DNA from: RGIG3002 sp964449325
GTDB lineage: Bacteria > Bacillota > Clostridia > Lachnospirales > Lachnospiraceae
Reading direction: 5' to 3'
Assembly (NCBI GenBank): GCA_964449325.1
Contig: CAYUYJ010000001.1
Span: forward strand, 413,555 to 477,554
Length of the DNA: 64,000 nucleotides
Positions 8,946 through 18,175 of this stretch are shown piece by piece. The notes beneath the pieces were generated by a model that saw only the letters and a list, made by a program, of their open reading frames with translations, made no database searches and was not told the origin of the DNA. The position numbers were made by a program, and so were the translations under genes. Each line of letters opens with the position of its first letter. The stretch's first letter is position 1.

Positions 8946-9676
8946 ACGGTTACGGAAGTAATGTGAGGATTCACACCTTCATACCAATATAAGAATCCTT
9001 CCATATCAATGGTATCACCGATATTTAAGTTCTTAACTGCATTGTAAACATCTGTTGTATTATCACACAAATAAGATTCTACGGTAAAAGTATAAGTTGC
9101 ACCGTTAACAGATGCATTGAAATATAAATCATCGCCGTCCTGACCGGAGCCGTCCCAGCCGTACAGGAATGCTACATCATTTCCGGCTTCATCCTTTCCT
9201 GCTGCTTCCACTGTCATGCCTTTCAAGGATACAAATTTATTCTGGTGATTGATCAGATCATCCTTGCCGAGAAGTGCCGTAACATCTTCCGCCTCTGCAA
9301 CATAACTTCCCTCTTCAATTTCAAAAGTTGCATCTATAATCTCAACTTCACCGGACCATTCCGATTTGTAGCCGGTAACTTTAATCTTAGTTCCCGGGGT
9401 TAATTTCTTATAATCTTCCTCAGAACATGACATATTGTACAGGAAGTAAGCGCCATCCTTATCCTGTGTATAAACAGTAGCCGTATTCTCCCACCATGAC
9501 TGCTTTGCCTGTACATAAGTCTCCACTACAACCTCTGTTTCGAGTTCTGCTGCCATATACTCCTCATAGGTCATAACACCTTCGGATTTTACATCCGCTT
9601 TGTCTGCTTTGGAGCCGCATCCGACACAAGTGAATACAAGCGCGAAAGTTAAAAGTAACGCTGTTAGCTTTTTCAT
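8939..9676 (-). CDS. Extracytoplasmic lipoprotein, possible OB-like domains, unknown function
   Basis: 245 residues. The signal peptide MKKLTALLLTFALVFTCVGC ends in a lipobox Cys, so the mature protein is lipid-anchored outside the cell. Start 9676 is set by GAGGAG 7 bases upstream. Two beta-rich halves each contain a phrase of the type GTKIKVTGY or GDTIDMEGFLYW, which looks like OB-fold nucleic-acid or sugar-binding modules seen in gut Firmicutes lipoproteins. This is pattern similarity only. It lies 84 bases after the UgpB-type gene in the same direction, so it may be the last gene of that importer operon and could assist capture of the substrate. Confidence 0.7.
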   Translation of the reverse strand: MKKLTALLLTFALVFTCVGCGSKADKADVKSEGVMTYEEYMAAELETEVVVETYVQAKQSWWENTATVYTQDKDGAYFLYNMSCSEEDYKKLTPGTKIKVTGYKSEWSGEVEIIDATFEIEEGSYVAEAEDVTALLGKDDLINHQNKFVSLKGMTVEAAGKDEAGNDVAFLYGWDGSGQDGDDLYFNASVNGATYTFTVESYLCDNTTDVYNAVKNLNIGDTIDMEGFLYWYEGVNPHITSVTVK

Positions 9677-9760
9677 TTCTTTTCTCCTCTTTTCCATCCT
9701 TTGAATAAGTAATAAATACGAGATTATTATACACAAGAATCCCAATAAAGCAATAGTATT

Positions 9761-11383
9761 TCAGCCATTTCTTTTCTTTTTTATTGTCTGATAAACAATA
9801 TATATTATAATCAATACCCATGCCGCTGCTAAGGAAGACAACAATACCACTGCCGTTGCGGGCAATCTTCCCAAATCAGCTTTTTCCGTTGAAATAGCGG
9901 TATTACGACTGCCAAACTGATTCAAACGATAGAGTGAATTAATGTCACTGTACAGCTTCTCCATATATGCTTCATCCATCTTTTCTCCCCTTCTGGATGA
10001 TTTCACGGTATTTTCTATAAGCTGTCCTGCAGCATCACGGAGAGAAGCAGAGCCGTTGAACACCGGGGTCACAAAGGTATGATTGATGTTAGCCAGCAAC
10101 AGCTCCGTCGCCTTTATTTTAATATCATAATGGGTAGTATTGTCTTCGCCACATCGTGACAGATAATCCTGATATTCCGTTGACTCCTGTGCCTTGGAAG
10201 TCACCGGTACATAACCTTCTGTCTGTGCATAAGCAATCTGAACGTCATTCGTTAACAGATACTGGACAAACAGCCAGGAAGCCATGACCTCCTGGGAATC
10301 TTCTTTATTAAAAATACAGACGGACGGTCCCTGCGATATCATTTTAGGATTGCTTGTATCAAATTGAGGAATAGGCATAACCGCCGTTTCAAACTCTACA
10401 ACCTTGTCTTCACTGATATCCAGAAGCGGTGCATTCGTTCCCATCCACGTTGCTCCTGCTGTAGAGTCTATTGCAAAAATACACTGTCCTGCATTCAGAA
10501 AATTAGCAGGATAACTCGAAATCTTAAAGGTAGAAAAAGCTCTGCTTTCCGCATGTTCCGCAATGGTATACAATAACTGCTTTGTTGTATCGTTAAAAAG
10601 CCCGATTTCTCCGTTATCAGAAGAATATCCTGCATCCTTTTGCTTCAACATCTGAATCATCATATTATCGGTTGATTTATAAATAAACGGAATCATGACT
10701 TTCTGTCCGTTCACCTGAAAATTTCCTTCCTCATCCTGCGCCATTGCCGCCTCGGAAACTTCCCATATAAAATCCCATGTAAGAGCCTCCGGCAAAGTGT
10801 ATCCCAGGGCTTCAACATAGGTTTTGTTGATATAACAGGCCTCAGTGGAACGCATATAGGGAATGGCATAATAATGGTCTTCAAAAGAACACTCTTTCAA
10901 AAACTGCGGAACTATTTCATCCTGTGTCGGAGAATCAAATCTGACCTCGCTCCCTCCAAGACCGTATTTCTCATTCGTAAACAACTCATCAAGAGGGACA
11001 ACCAGATTCGCCCCCGTCAGATAGGTTGCAATATGATCCGGATAAGTGATGCAGACATTCGGTGTTGTATTCGTTGAAATATTGGTTATAACATCATTGT
11101 AGATTTTTCCGTAATCCGTATATAGGCGTAAATTTACGGTAATATTCGGATAGAGTTTTTCAAAGTCGGCGATTGCCCGCTCGTAAATTGCCGTCTGTGT
11201 TTTATTGGTATCATTCTTCGCCCAGAAGGTAATCTCATATTCTTTTGAAGTATCAAACTCTTCCGGAATTTCAAAAGCATTCATCCCCCTTTGTCCATGA
11301 CATCCGGTAAGCGTAAGAGCGCTGCCTGCTGCCAGAATCAGCATAAAACAGAACGCAATGATTTTCTTTCGTATTCCGGTCAT
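9761..11383 (-). CDS. UgpB-type ABC substrate-binding protein with C-terminal membrane helix
   Basis: 540 residues. The signal peptide ends in a lipobox (ALTLTGC). The body is an extracellular solute-binding protein family 1 fold: KEYEITFWAKNDTNKTQTAI, then IADFEKLYPNITVNLR. Unusually, the C-terminus adds a hydrophobic helix (TAVVLLSSLAAAWVLIIIYI) and a basic tail (KKKRNG), so the protein could be held at both ends. The ATG overlaps the stop of the UgpE-type gene as ATGA, so translation is coupled. Order ATPase, permease, permease, binding protein resembles glycerol-3-phosphate or sugar importers (UgpCAEB). The ligand is not proven. Confidence 0.85.
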   Translation of the reverse strand: MTGIRKKIIAFCFMLILAAGSALTLTGCHGQRGMNAFEIPEEFDTSKEYEITFWAKNDTNKTQTAIYERAIADFEKLYPNITVNLRLYTDYGKIYNDVITNISTNTTPNVCITYPDHIATYLTGANLVVPLDELFTNEKYGLGGSEVRFDSPTQDEIVPQFLKECSFEDHYYAIPYMRSTEACYINKTYVEALGYTLPEALTWDFIWEVSEAAMAQDEEGNFQVNGQKVMIPFIYKSTDNMMIQMLKQKDAGYSSDNGEIGLFNDTTKQLLYTIAEHAESRAFSTFKISSYPANFLNAGQCIFAIDSTAGATWMGTNAPLLDISEDKVVEFETAVMPIPQFDTSNPKMISQGPSVCIFNKEDSQEVMASWLFVQYLLTNDVQIAYAQTEGYVPVTSKAQESTEYQDYLSRCGEDNTTHYDIKIKATELLLANINHTFVTPVFNGSASLRDAAGQLIENTVKSSRRGEKMDEAYMEKLYSDINSLYRLNQFGSRNTAISTEKADLGRLPATAVVLLSSLAAAWVLIIIYIVYQTIKKKRNG

Positions 11384-12255
11384 CCTTTTATCCCTCCTTT
11401 TGACACGCCTGCCATGATCTGCTTTCGAAATAACAAAAACAGAACGATTAGAGGAACTGAAATTACCACTACCGCCGCCATCATTGCCGGAATGTTTTCA
11501 CGACCGAACCCATTCTCCCGTATTTCCTGAATTCCGTTGGAGACAAGATAATAGTTTTCATCATCCGTAATCAGCCTTGGCCATACATAAGAATTCCAGC
11601 ATTCGATTACCTTCAATATAGTTATGGTTACAAGTGTGGGCTTGGCTAATGGTATCATTACCTTCAGCAAATATTTCATATCGGATGTCCCATCCACTTT
11701 TGCCGCATAATACAGATTATCCGGTATCTGCTCAAAGTTCTCTTTCAGCAGATAAATGTAAAATACAGACGTAACAGACGGCAAAATCAGCCCCTGAAAG
11801 GTATTTCGCATGTTCCAGTCAGTAATTGTCACATAGTTCGTGATAACCACCAGTTCATTGGGAATCATCATTAACGAAAGAAACAGGATAAAGGCAACAT
11901 TTTTCCCCTTGAAATCCAGCCTTGCAAAAGCAAATGCCGCAAGCGTTATCACAACCAGCATAACAGCAGTCGTTGCCAGTGTAAAAATCACCGTATTGAC
12001 AAGATACCTTCCGAGCGCCACACCGGTAAATGCATCCACATAATTTTGTAATGTGGGTGATAACGTAAAAAACTTCGGAATATATTCCGAATTATACTCA
12101 CTGTAGCCCTTTACGGAGGTCAGAAGCATCCAATAAAAAGGGAACAATACAATCACAGCCCAAAATGCCAAAAGCACATAAGTAAGTACCCGGATAACCA
12201 CTTTACGGATTTTGGTGCTCTTTTCGATTTTCCCGTAATCAATCCTATTTTCCAT
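11380..12255 (-). CDS. ABC importer permease, UgpE/MalG type
   Basis: 291 residues, six membrane segments. The EAA loop reads NLYYAAKVDGTSDMKYLLKV. The C-terminal RKQIMAGVSKGGIKG is typical of UgpE/MalG permeases. It lies 14 bases after its partner permease and overlaps the binding-protein gene by four bases. It forms the membrane channel with the preceding UgpA-type protein. Confidence 0.88.
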   Translation of the reverse strand: MENRIDYGKIEKSTKIRKVVIRVLTYVLLAFWAVIVLFPFYWMLLTSVKGYSEYNSEYIPKFFTLSPTLQNYVDAFTGVALGRYLVNTVIFTLATTAVMLVVITLAAFAFARLDFKGKNVAFILFLSLMMIPNELVVITNYVTITDWNMRNTFQGLILPSVTSVFYIYLLKENFEQIPDNLYYAAKVDGTSDMKYLLKVMIPLAKPTLVTITILKVIECWNSYVWPRLITDDENYYLVSNGIQEIRENGFGRENIPAMMAAVVVISVPLIVLFLLFRKQIMAGVSKGGIKG

Positions 12256-12269
12256 ACTGTCCCGACCTC

Positions 12270-13175
12270 TTAATAATGAACCTTCTTTTTGCTGATTAAT
12301 AAGTTAATGCACGTAATCGTAAGTACAATGGCAAATAAAATAATTGCCGCCGCAGATGCGTAAGACGGATAACCGCCGCTGTCACCATAAAGCATATCAT
12401 AAATGTAACCTACCATCGTATTCATTTCCGCTGCATTCAGATTCGTACCGAATAAAGCAACAACATCACTGTATGCCTTAAATGCCCCGATAAATCCAGT
12501 GATAACCAGATAAAAAATCATCGGAGAAATCATCGGCAGTGTGATACGCATAAATATCCTGAATTTAGAAGTTCCATCAACCCTTGCCGCATTATAATAC
12601 AGCCGGTCAACCGATGAAAGTGCACTTGTCAAAATCAAAATTTTAAACGGCATAACAACCCATACGGTATAAAAGCAGAGTACAAACATTTTCGCCCAAT
12701 ATGGTCCGTCCATAAAATCCACTGCGCTTCCACCGAACCACGAAATAAGCAGATTCATAAGTCCGTCAGAATATGCCGTCTTTTTAAATAAAATCATAAA
12801 TACCAAACCCACCGCCAGTGTGTTTGTCACATAGGGCAGAAAATATATCGTCTGGAACAAATTCCTAAGGGGCTTAACGGAGCTTAGTCCAACCGAAATA
12901 AGCAGGGCAATTCCCGTAGATAACGGTACTGTAATAATGACCAATATAAACGTGTTTTTGACTGCCTGTAAAAAATATGGGTCATGCAGAACATAGGAAT
13001 AATTATATACACCAACCCCCATATAAGTCTGAGATGCAGAATTATACCCTTCTTCAAAGGAATAAACAAAAACATCAATCAGCGGATATACCATAAAGAC
13101 TCCCAGAAAAAGAATCGCAGGTAAAAGATACAGCCAGCCTTTCAGGTTGTTATTCTCTCTTATTTTTCTTATCAT
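12270..13175 (-). CDS. ABC importer permease, UgpA/MalF type
   Basis: 301 residues, six membrane segments, opening with KGWLYLLPAILFLGVFMVYP, the usual UgpA start. The EAA loop reads RLYYNAARVDGTSKFRIFMR; the family Glu is replaced by Asn in this copy (YNAARVDG). The start codon is one base after the TGA of the ATPase gene, so the two are translationally coupled. Confidence 0.88.
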   Translation of the reverse strand: MIRKIRENNNLKGWLYLLPAILFLGVFMVYPLIDVFVYSFEEGYNSASQTYMGVGVYNYSYVLHDPYFLQAVKNTFILVIITVPLSTGIALLISVGLSSVKPLRNLFQTIYFLPYVTNTLAVGLVFMILFKKTAYSDGLMNLLISWFGGSAVDFMDGPYWAKMFVLCFYTVWVVMPFKILILTSALSSVDRLYYNAARVDGTSKFRIFMRITLPMISPMIFYLVITGFIGAFKAYSDVVALFGTNLNAAEMNTMVGYIYDMLYGDSGGYPSYASAAAIILFAIVLTITCINLLISKKKVHY

Positions 13176-13176
13176 A

Positions 13177-14280
13177 TCACTCTACCTCGAAATCAATTCT
13201 CTCTTCCGTTTCCTTGTTAAAGAGGAACACCTTGCGAGGTATCAAGGCAAATCTGACAGTTGGATTTTGAACATCTACTTTATTTTCCGTGCCGATAATG
13301 GAACGAACTGTAGGATTTAAAGATGCTTTATTCGTGGAAACCACGCTGATATCACGTCCCATGACCTCCACACCGCTTAACTCACATCGAAACTGTCCGT
13401 CTTCCCGTAACCTAAACCCTTCCGGTCTGATTCCCACATAAACCTCCTGATTAGCCACACCACGGATATCCAGAACTGCATCCTCACCGATATATAATTG
13501 ATTATCTCTGACCTGTCCGTCAAATACATTCATAGGAGGGGTCCCAAGGAATCTGGCAACAAACAGATTGCCCGGACTGTCATAAACATCCTGCGGCTTA
13601 CCGATCTGCTGGACAACACCTTCCTTCATAACAACAATCATATCAGAGATACTCATCGCTTCCTCCTGATCATGTGTTACGAAAATCGTGGTAATTTTTG
13701 TTTCTCTCTGAATTCTCCGTATTTCCTCTCTCGTCTGAAGTCGCAAACGGGCATCAAGGTTGGAAAGCGGCTCATCAAGCAGAAGCACTCTTGGCATTTT
13801 CACCAGAGCTCTTGCAATTGCCACCCGCTGCTGCTGACCACCGGAAAGTTCACCCGGTTTCCGCTCCATCAGCTCTTCAATCTGAACAAGTCTTGCTGCT
13901 TCATATGCCTTCTCTAACATTTCTGATTTAGACAGCTTGTTTTTTCCTTTCAGATTCTCCAACGGGAACAAAATGTTCTGCTTGACCGTCAGATGCGGAT
14001 AAAGTGCATAATTTTGGAACACCAAGCCAATCCCTCTGTTTTCCGGCGGCAAATCCGTAACATCCTCGCTGCCGAAAAATATCCTGCCACTAGTCGGTTT
14101 CAGCAGACCGCTTATCAAATTGAGTGTTGTACTCTTACCACAGCCGGAAGGACCAAGCAGACCAATCAGTTTGCCGTCCGGAATCTCAAAACTAAAGTCA
14201 TTGACAGCAATCACATCCTCACGGTTCTTCCTGTCACGGCCCGGAAATTTTTTTGTCAGATTCCGCAATACAACTTCCAT
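13177..14280 (-). CDS. ABC importer ATPase, UgpC/MsmK/MalK type
   Basis: 367 residues. Walker A GPSGCGKST, signature LSGGQQQR, Walker B VLLLDEPLSNLD and the switch His in FVTHDQEEA are all intact. A C-terminal TOBE-type domain follows (VYVGIRPEGFRL), as in MalK/UgpC proteins. ATG 14280 has GAGG at 6 bases; the frame also has a GTG at 14292 with a poorer site. It is the first gene of the operon and has a good promoter. MsmK-type ATPases often energise several sugar importers, so it may also serve the ATPase-less importer at 1-2.8 kb. Confidence 0.92.
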   Translation of the reverse strand: MEVVLRNLTKKFPGRDRKNREDVIAVNDFSFEIPDGKLIGLLGPSGCGKSTTLNLISGLLKPTSGRIFFGSEDVTDLPPENRGIGLVFQNYALYPHLTVKQNILFPLENLKGKNKLSKSEMLEKAYEAARLVQIEELMERKPGELSGGQQQRVAIARALVKMPRVLLLDEPLSNLDARLRLQTREEIRRIQRETKITTIFVTHDQEEAMSISDMIVVMKEGVVQQIGKPQDVYDSPGNLFVARFLGTPPMNVFDGQVRDNQLYIGEDAVLDIRGVANQEVYVGIRPEGFRLREDGQFRCELSGVEVMGRDISVVSTNKASLNPTVRSIIGTENKVDVQNPTVRFALIPRKVFLFNKETEERIDFEVE

Positions 14281-14319
14281 GTCACCCCTCACCTAACCTT
14301 TCCGAAATTCTTATCTCAC

Positions 14320-14348
14320 ATTATATGGAAAAACATCGGAAATGTCCA
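14320..14348 (-). promoter_or_regulatory. Promoter of the UgpCAEB-type operon
   Basis: Minus strand: -35 TGGACA (14343-14348), 17-base spacer, -10 TATAAT (14320-14325). It lies 40 bases before the ATPase start. Confidence 0.7.
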
Positions 14349-14383
14349 CACTGCGCATGAATGAAATTTTTCAATCCATATAT

Positions 14384-16363
14384 TCAGGAATATCTTTCTC
14401 CTCTTTGCTTCTCACTACCGCAACAAATCACATGCTCACAAGCAATGCGATAAGTAACCAAAAAATACAAAACGTATACGCCCGTCATTACAAGAGATAT
14501 CATCAGGGCTGTTTCCATAGCTTTTTGTTCGCTCAAACCTGCAAAGCCCCAGATCTCATAGACTTCTCCGAAAATCACACCAAGAGGTACCGTCATAAGA
14601 AGCGGTAGCGCAAAAGGTGCAAAGAAGAACACACCAATCTGCTTAAACAGAGCAGCTTTTTGCATTTTCACATCCGCACCCAGACGATACAGCACAGCAA
14701 ATCGTCTGCGCTCATCCTCCAGTGTGGACAGTATTTTGATAGACAGAATGGCCAACGACATACACACGAAAACGGTGGATACATACAAGGTACCAATAAT
14801 CAGCGTTCCGGTATTGGCATTGCTGTACAGACGATAGTCTTCCCGAACCGCAAAGTCACACCGGTCTTCCGGACCGTCCTCTGTTTCCTGAACATAAGTC
14901 AAATCCTCCAGCATTGGCATGACATCCGGACGATGGTTTACCAGTGTATAAGCAACGCAAACGTCCGAAACAGGCATACCGACCACTGCCTCATCGGGAA
15001 CGACAAAATACATCCATGCCCTTCGGGCAAAATCCGGGTAAAATGTACTGCTTCCCGCCCATGAGCAGGCTTTTCCATTCAGCATCACTGTTTTGTCAGA
15101 GAAATCCGTATCGCAGATTCCCTGAACGGTAGTAATCAGCAGATATTCATTTTTCAGTGTGACGGGCTCATAGCCGCAACCTAAAAGCAGTGTGTTAAAC
15201 TGACTCAACGGCATAAATTTGTCGGTCCAACCCATTTCCTCGTATCCCAGAATATTGCTGCAAAGGGTAGTTTCCCCTAAAGAATAGAGTTGAAAGTCAA
15301 TTTGTGATGCAATGGGACTGTATTGCTCAATAATTTGTTGGCCTTCTTCCCGGGAAATGCCTTGCTCTTTAGATAAATCAAACATGGCCATAACATCATA
15401 AGGGCAATCCTTGCTGATGGAAAGATCCGAGTAAATCTTCTCGCCAAAGGTCACATTGGACATGGCAGAAGCAAACACCAGCAGCGTAGCAAGCGCTCCA
15501 ATCAGCAGCGAATTCATGGTCATCTTTTCGGAAAGGCTACGCAGAATCACTGCATTGGTTCCCCTGTTTTTCATCCGCTTATTTCGCAACAACAGCCCGG
15601 AAACAGTTCTGGACAATGTAAAATGTGACAGAAAGACCATCACCAAATCCACTACCAGCCACAGAAGCAGTTCCACGCCATCCTGCTTATGGAACGCTGC
15701 CATCAGGTTTTGATAGGTAACAATCAGACTTCCAATAAGACCTGAAAGTGTTGTCACCGACAGAATAATCCAAAGAACCGGATATCTCTCACTTTTCCCC
15801 ACAGCTTCTTCTTTCAAAAGCTCCGAAACCATGACCCTTTTCAGATACCGCATGGACGCCACCGTGGAAAAAACAAACAACCCGATACTGACAGCAACGG
15901 TAAGTAATATTCCACGTGCGGAATAGGCCGACACCGTAAAAGGGATATCCATGACAGATGTAAATAACGCCACGACCAACTGGAAAATTACAAGCCCCGC
16001 GCTCATACCCACAATCAGTGCCAGTAAGGACAGAATCCCCGTTTCACAGGCAAAAAGTGTTTGAATATTCCGACGGGTCATGCCCAATGTCAAGTACATG
16101 CCGAATTCCTTTTTGCGTAGCTTAAGCATGAAACCGGTGGCGTAGCTGAGTACCAACGCTGTGACCAGACAGGAAAGGATGGTAACCATGTTGAACATGG
16201 CACTCACATCCGAAGATATCTCCGTCAACTGCTGTATCCGGTCACTGTAGCTCAAATTATTCACGGCAAACATAAGTGCAACACTCAAAGCCACGGTAAT
16301 GAAATAAATTAAATAATTGCTGATTTGACGCCTCACATTCCGCAGAGCCAGCTTAGCGAACAT
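14384..16363 (-). CDS. bceB: BceB-type ABC transporter permease (peptide antibiotic detoxification)
   Basis: 659 residues with the BceB layout: one N-terminal helix, three helices (FtsX-like), further helices, a large extracellular domain of about 200 residues (roughly 310-520), and two or three C-terminal helices. The N-terminus MFAKLALRNVRRQISNYLIY and the MLKLRKKEFGMYLTLGMTRR block are hallmarks of the family. The start at 16363 follows GGAGG by 8 bases; it overlaps the ATPase gene by 11 bases. Such permeases both remove bacitracin- or lantibiotic-like peptides from lipid II cycle targets and signal to their BceS kinase, which lies upstream here. Confidence 0.9.
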   Translation of the reverse strand: MFAKLALRNVRRQISNYLIYFITVALSVALMFAVNNLSYSDRIQQLTEISSDVSAMFNMVTILSCLVTALVLSYATGFMLKLRKKEFGMYLTLGMTRRNIQTLFACETGILSLLALIVGMSAGLVIFQLVVALFTSVMDIPFTVSAYSARGILLTVAVSIGLFVFSTVASMRYLKRVMVSELLKEEAVGKSERYPVLWIILSVTTLSGLIGSLIVTYQNLMAAFHKQDGVELLLWLVVDLVMVFLSHFTLSRTVSGLLLRNKRMKNRGTNAVILRSLSEKMTMNSLLIGALATLLVFASAMSNVTFGEKIYSDLSISKDCPYDVMAMFDLSKEQGISREEGQQIIEQYSPIASQIDFQLYSLGETTLCSNILGYEEMGWTDKFMPLSQFNTLLLGCGYEPVTLKNEYLLITTVQGICDTDFSDKTVMLNGKACSWAGSSTFYPDFARRAWMYFVVPDEAVVGMPVSDVCVAYTLVNHRPDVMPMLEDLTYVQETEDGPEDRCDFAVREDYRLYSNANTGTLIIGTLYVSTVFVCMSLAILSIKILSTLEDERRRFAVLYRLGADVKMQKAALFKQIGVFFFAPFALPLLMTVPLGVIFGEVYEIWGFAGLSEQKAMETALMISLVMTGVYVLYFLVTYRIACEHVICCGSEKQRGERYS

Positions 16364-17117
16364 CCGCCTCACCTCCCAACACTGCCATAATGTTCAGAAT
16401 CTCATGATACATAGCCTGACGTTCCCGGTTCCCACGATACAGTTCATTCCAAATCCGACCATCCTTCAAAAACAGAACCCTCGAAGCATAAGAGCCCACC
16501 ACGGCGTCGTGAGTCACCATCAGTATGGTGGAATCAAGACGCCGGTTCATCACCGTGAAGGTCTGCATCAGACCTTTTGTGTTGGCGCTGTCCAGTGCAC
16601 CGGTAGGCTCGTCGGCCAAAATCAACGCGGGCTCGGTGATTAACGCTCTGGCACAGGCGGCTCGCTGGCGCTGCCCGCCGGAAAGCTGCCGCGGAAACTT
16701 AGAAAGCTGCTCCGTAATCTCCAACGATGCGGCAACAGCGCGAAGCCTTTCCTGTGTTTCCTTGACCGGTCTTTTTTGCAGGTTCAACGGCAAAACGATG
16801 TTCTCGGCAACCGTCAGCGTATCCAACAGATTGTATTCCTGAAAAATAAATCCCAGACGGTCACGACGGAATGCCGCCAACTCCTGCTCCCGTGTTTCAG
16901 CAATATCCTTTCCCTCCAGAAAAATACTTCCGGAGCTGGGACGGTCAATGGTGGCGATGACATTCAGCAACGTACTTTTGCCGGAGCCGGATGCGCCCAT
17001 GATGGCGGTAAATTCACCTTGCTCCATTTGGAAACTCACACCGTTCAATGCCTTGGATACAGCATCTCCGCTCCCATAATATTTGGTTATATTATCGATT
17101 TTAAGTAAAATATTCAT
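16353..17117 (-). CDS. bceA: BceA-type ABC transporter ATPase
   Basis: 254 residues, MacB/LolD-like ATPase. Walker A GASGSGKST, Q-loop FIFQEYNLLDTLTVAENI, signature LSGGQRQR, Walker B LILADEPTGALD and MVTHD are intact. It pairs with the following permease, with which it overlaps. Likely induced by the upstream two-component system through the inverted repeat at 17189-17210. GC content is visibly higher than in the genes on either side of the module. Confidence 0.92.
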   Translation of the reverse strand: MNILLKIDNITKYYGSGDAVSKALNGVSFQMEQGEFTAIMGASGSGKSTLLNVIATIDRPSSGSIFLEGKDIAETREQELAAFRRDRLGFIFQEYNLLDTLTVAENIVLPLNLQKRPVKETQERLRAVAASLEITEQLSKFPRQLSGGQRQRAACARALITEPALILADEPTGALDSANTKGLMQTFTVMNRRLDSTILMVTHDAVVGSYASRVLFLKDGRIWNELYRGNRERQAMYHEILNIMAVLGGEADVR

Positions 17118-17142
17118 ATAGTTTCACCGACCTTTCGCCACA

Positions 17143-17210
17143 ATTGTACCGCGCCGGGACCTGATTTGTTCTAACGCTAACTCCATGAAATCTAACAGTT
17201 TTGTTAGATT
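17143..17210 (-). promoter_or_regulatory. BceR-like operator and promoter of bceAB
   Basis: A perfect 9-base inverted repeat (17189-17197 / 17202-17210) contains TAACA-GTTT-TGTTA, matching the TNACA-N4-TGTNA core reported for BceR-type regulators. Downstream on the minus strand a -10 TACAAT (17143-17148) has only a poor -35 (GAACAA or AGAACA), as expected for an activated promoter. The left end of the repeat overlaps the stop codon of the kinase gene. Confidence 0.6.
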
Positions 17211-18175
17211 CCGAAAGGAAAGTGAAACAGAAAGCGGGTAAAACGACCTTCTTCGGAGGTAATCTCCAGATTGATGTTTAGCATTTTGCAAAGTTCACTG
17301 ACAATATACAGTCCCATGCCGGTACTACGACCATAGCTTCGCCCCGCGGTTCCGGTAAAGCCCCGCTCCGTCACCCGCCTCAGCTCATGGGCAGGAATCC
17401 CGGGACCGTTGTCCGTAAATCTCAGACTGTCCTCTGCCAGTACAAGGTCAATCTGACAGCCCGGACAGTATTTGGAACAGTTGATGAGCAGTTGTTTGAG
17501 AATGAATACCAGTAGCTTGGGATCTGTATATACGGAACCGTCTCCCTCTATTGCCACGGAAATATCTGCACCAATCAGAATCTCCATTTCTTCCCGAATG
17601 GCCTGATCGCACAGGCTGCGCAGACCGGTACATTTGATTTGCGTGTCTTTTTCCGCCGTCCGCAGCTTCGCATAGGTCAGGATGGTTTCTGTCAGATTGT
17701 CCGCCCGGCGCAGTTCCCGCCGGAGTTTGGTTTTGTCTCCTCCGTTAGCAAGAATCAGCGTGCAGGCAGTCAGCGGTGTCTTAATCTCATGAATCCAGCT
17801 TTCCACATAATCACAGTAATCCTGTTTATCCGCCCTTGCCTGCTCCACCGCTCCGATGGCTGAGCGGGAAATCTCCTTCATCAGCAGATAGTATTCCAAC
17901 TCCGTGACATCTTTTGGCCGTTCCAGCGTTTCTCCAATAAGATACTTTTCCGGCAACATATCCAGCCTGTTTTTCAGCATCCGAAGCCGATTGTCGATGT
18001 TCCGCCAGCTGATTACACTGTAGGTCAAAATCACCAGCAAGCCACTAAGCAGCAATATAAGCAACAGTGAAAAAGGAATCCCACACAAAAAGGACACCAG
18101 AATCAAATACAGTCCGCCAATTCCTGCCATGCAAAGTGGCACGGTCTTTGCTTTGATATAGTCCCAAAAACTCAT
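17204..18175 (-). CDS. bceS: BceS-type intramembrane-sensing histidine kinase
   Basis: 323 residues. Two membrane helices near residues 13-33 and 36-56 with almost no extracellular loop, so it cannot bind peptide itself and takes its signal from the BceAB transporter. The phospho-acceptor region is YCDYVESWIHEIKTPLTA; the ATP-binding lobe has FTDNGPGIP and GMGLYIV. The start at 18175 overlaps the regulator stop (ATGA), indicating coupling. The frame stays open upstream but only inside the regulator gene. Confidence 0.9.
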   Translation of the reverse strand: MSFWDYIKAKTVPLCMAGIGGLYLILVSFLCGIPFSLLLILLLSGLLVILTYSVISWRNIDNRLRMLKNRLDMLPEKYLIGETLERPKDVTELEYYLLMKEISRSAIGAVEQARADKQDYCDYVESWIHEIKTPLTACTLILANGGDKTKLRRELRRADNLTETILTYAKLRTAEKDTQIKCTGLRSLCDQAIREEMEILIGADISVAIEGDGSVYTDPKLLVFILKQLLINCSKYCPGCQIDLVLAEDSLRFTDNGPGIPAHELRRVTERGFTGTAGRSYGRSTGMGLYIVSELCKMLNINLEITSEEGRFTRFLFHFPFGI

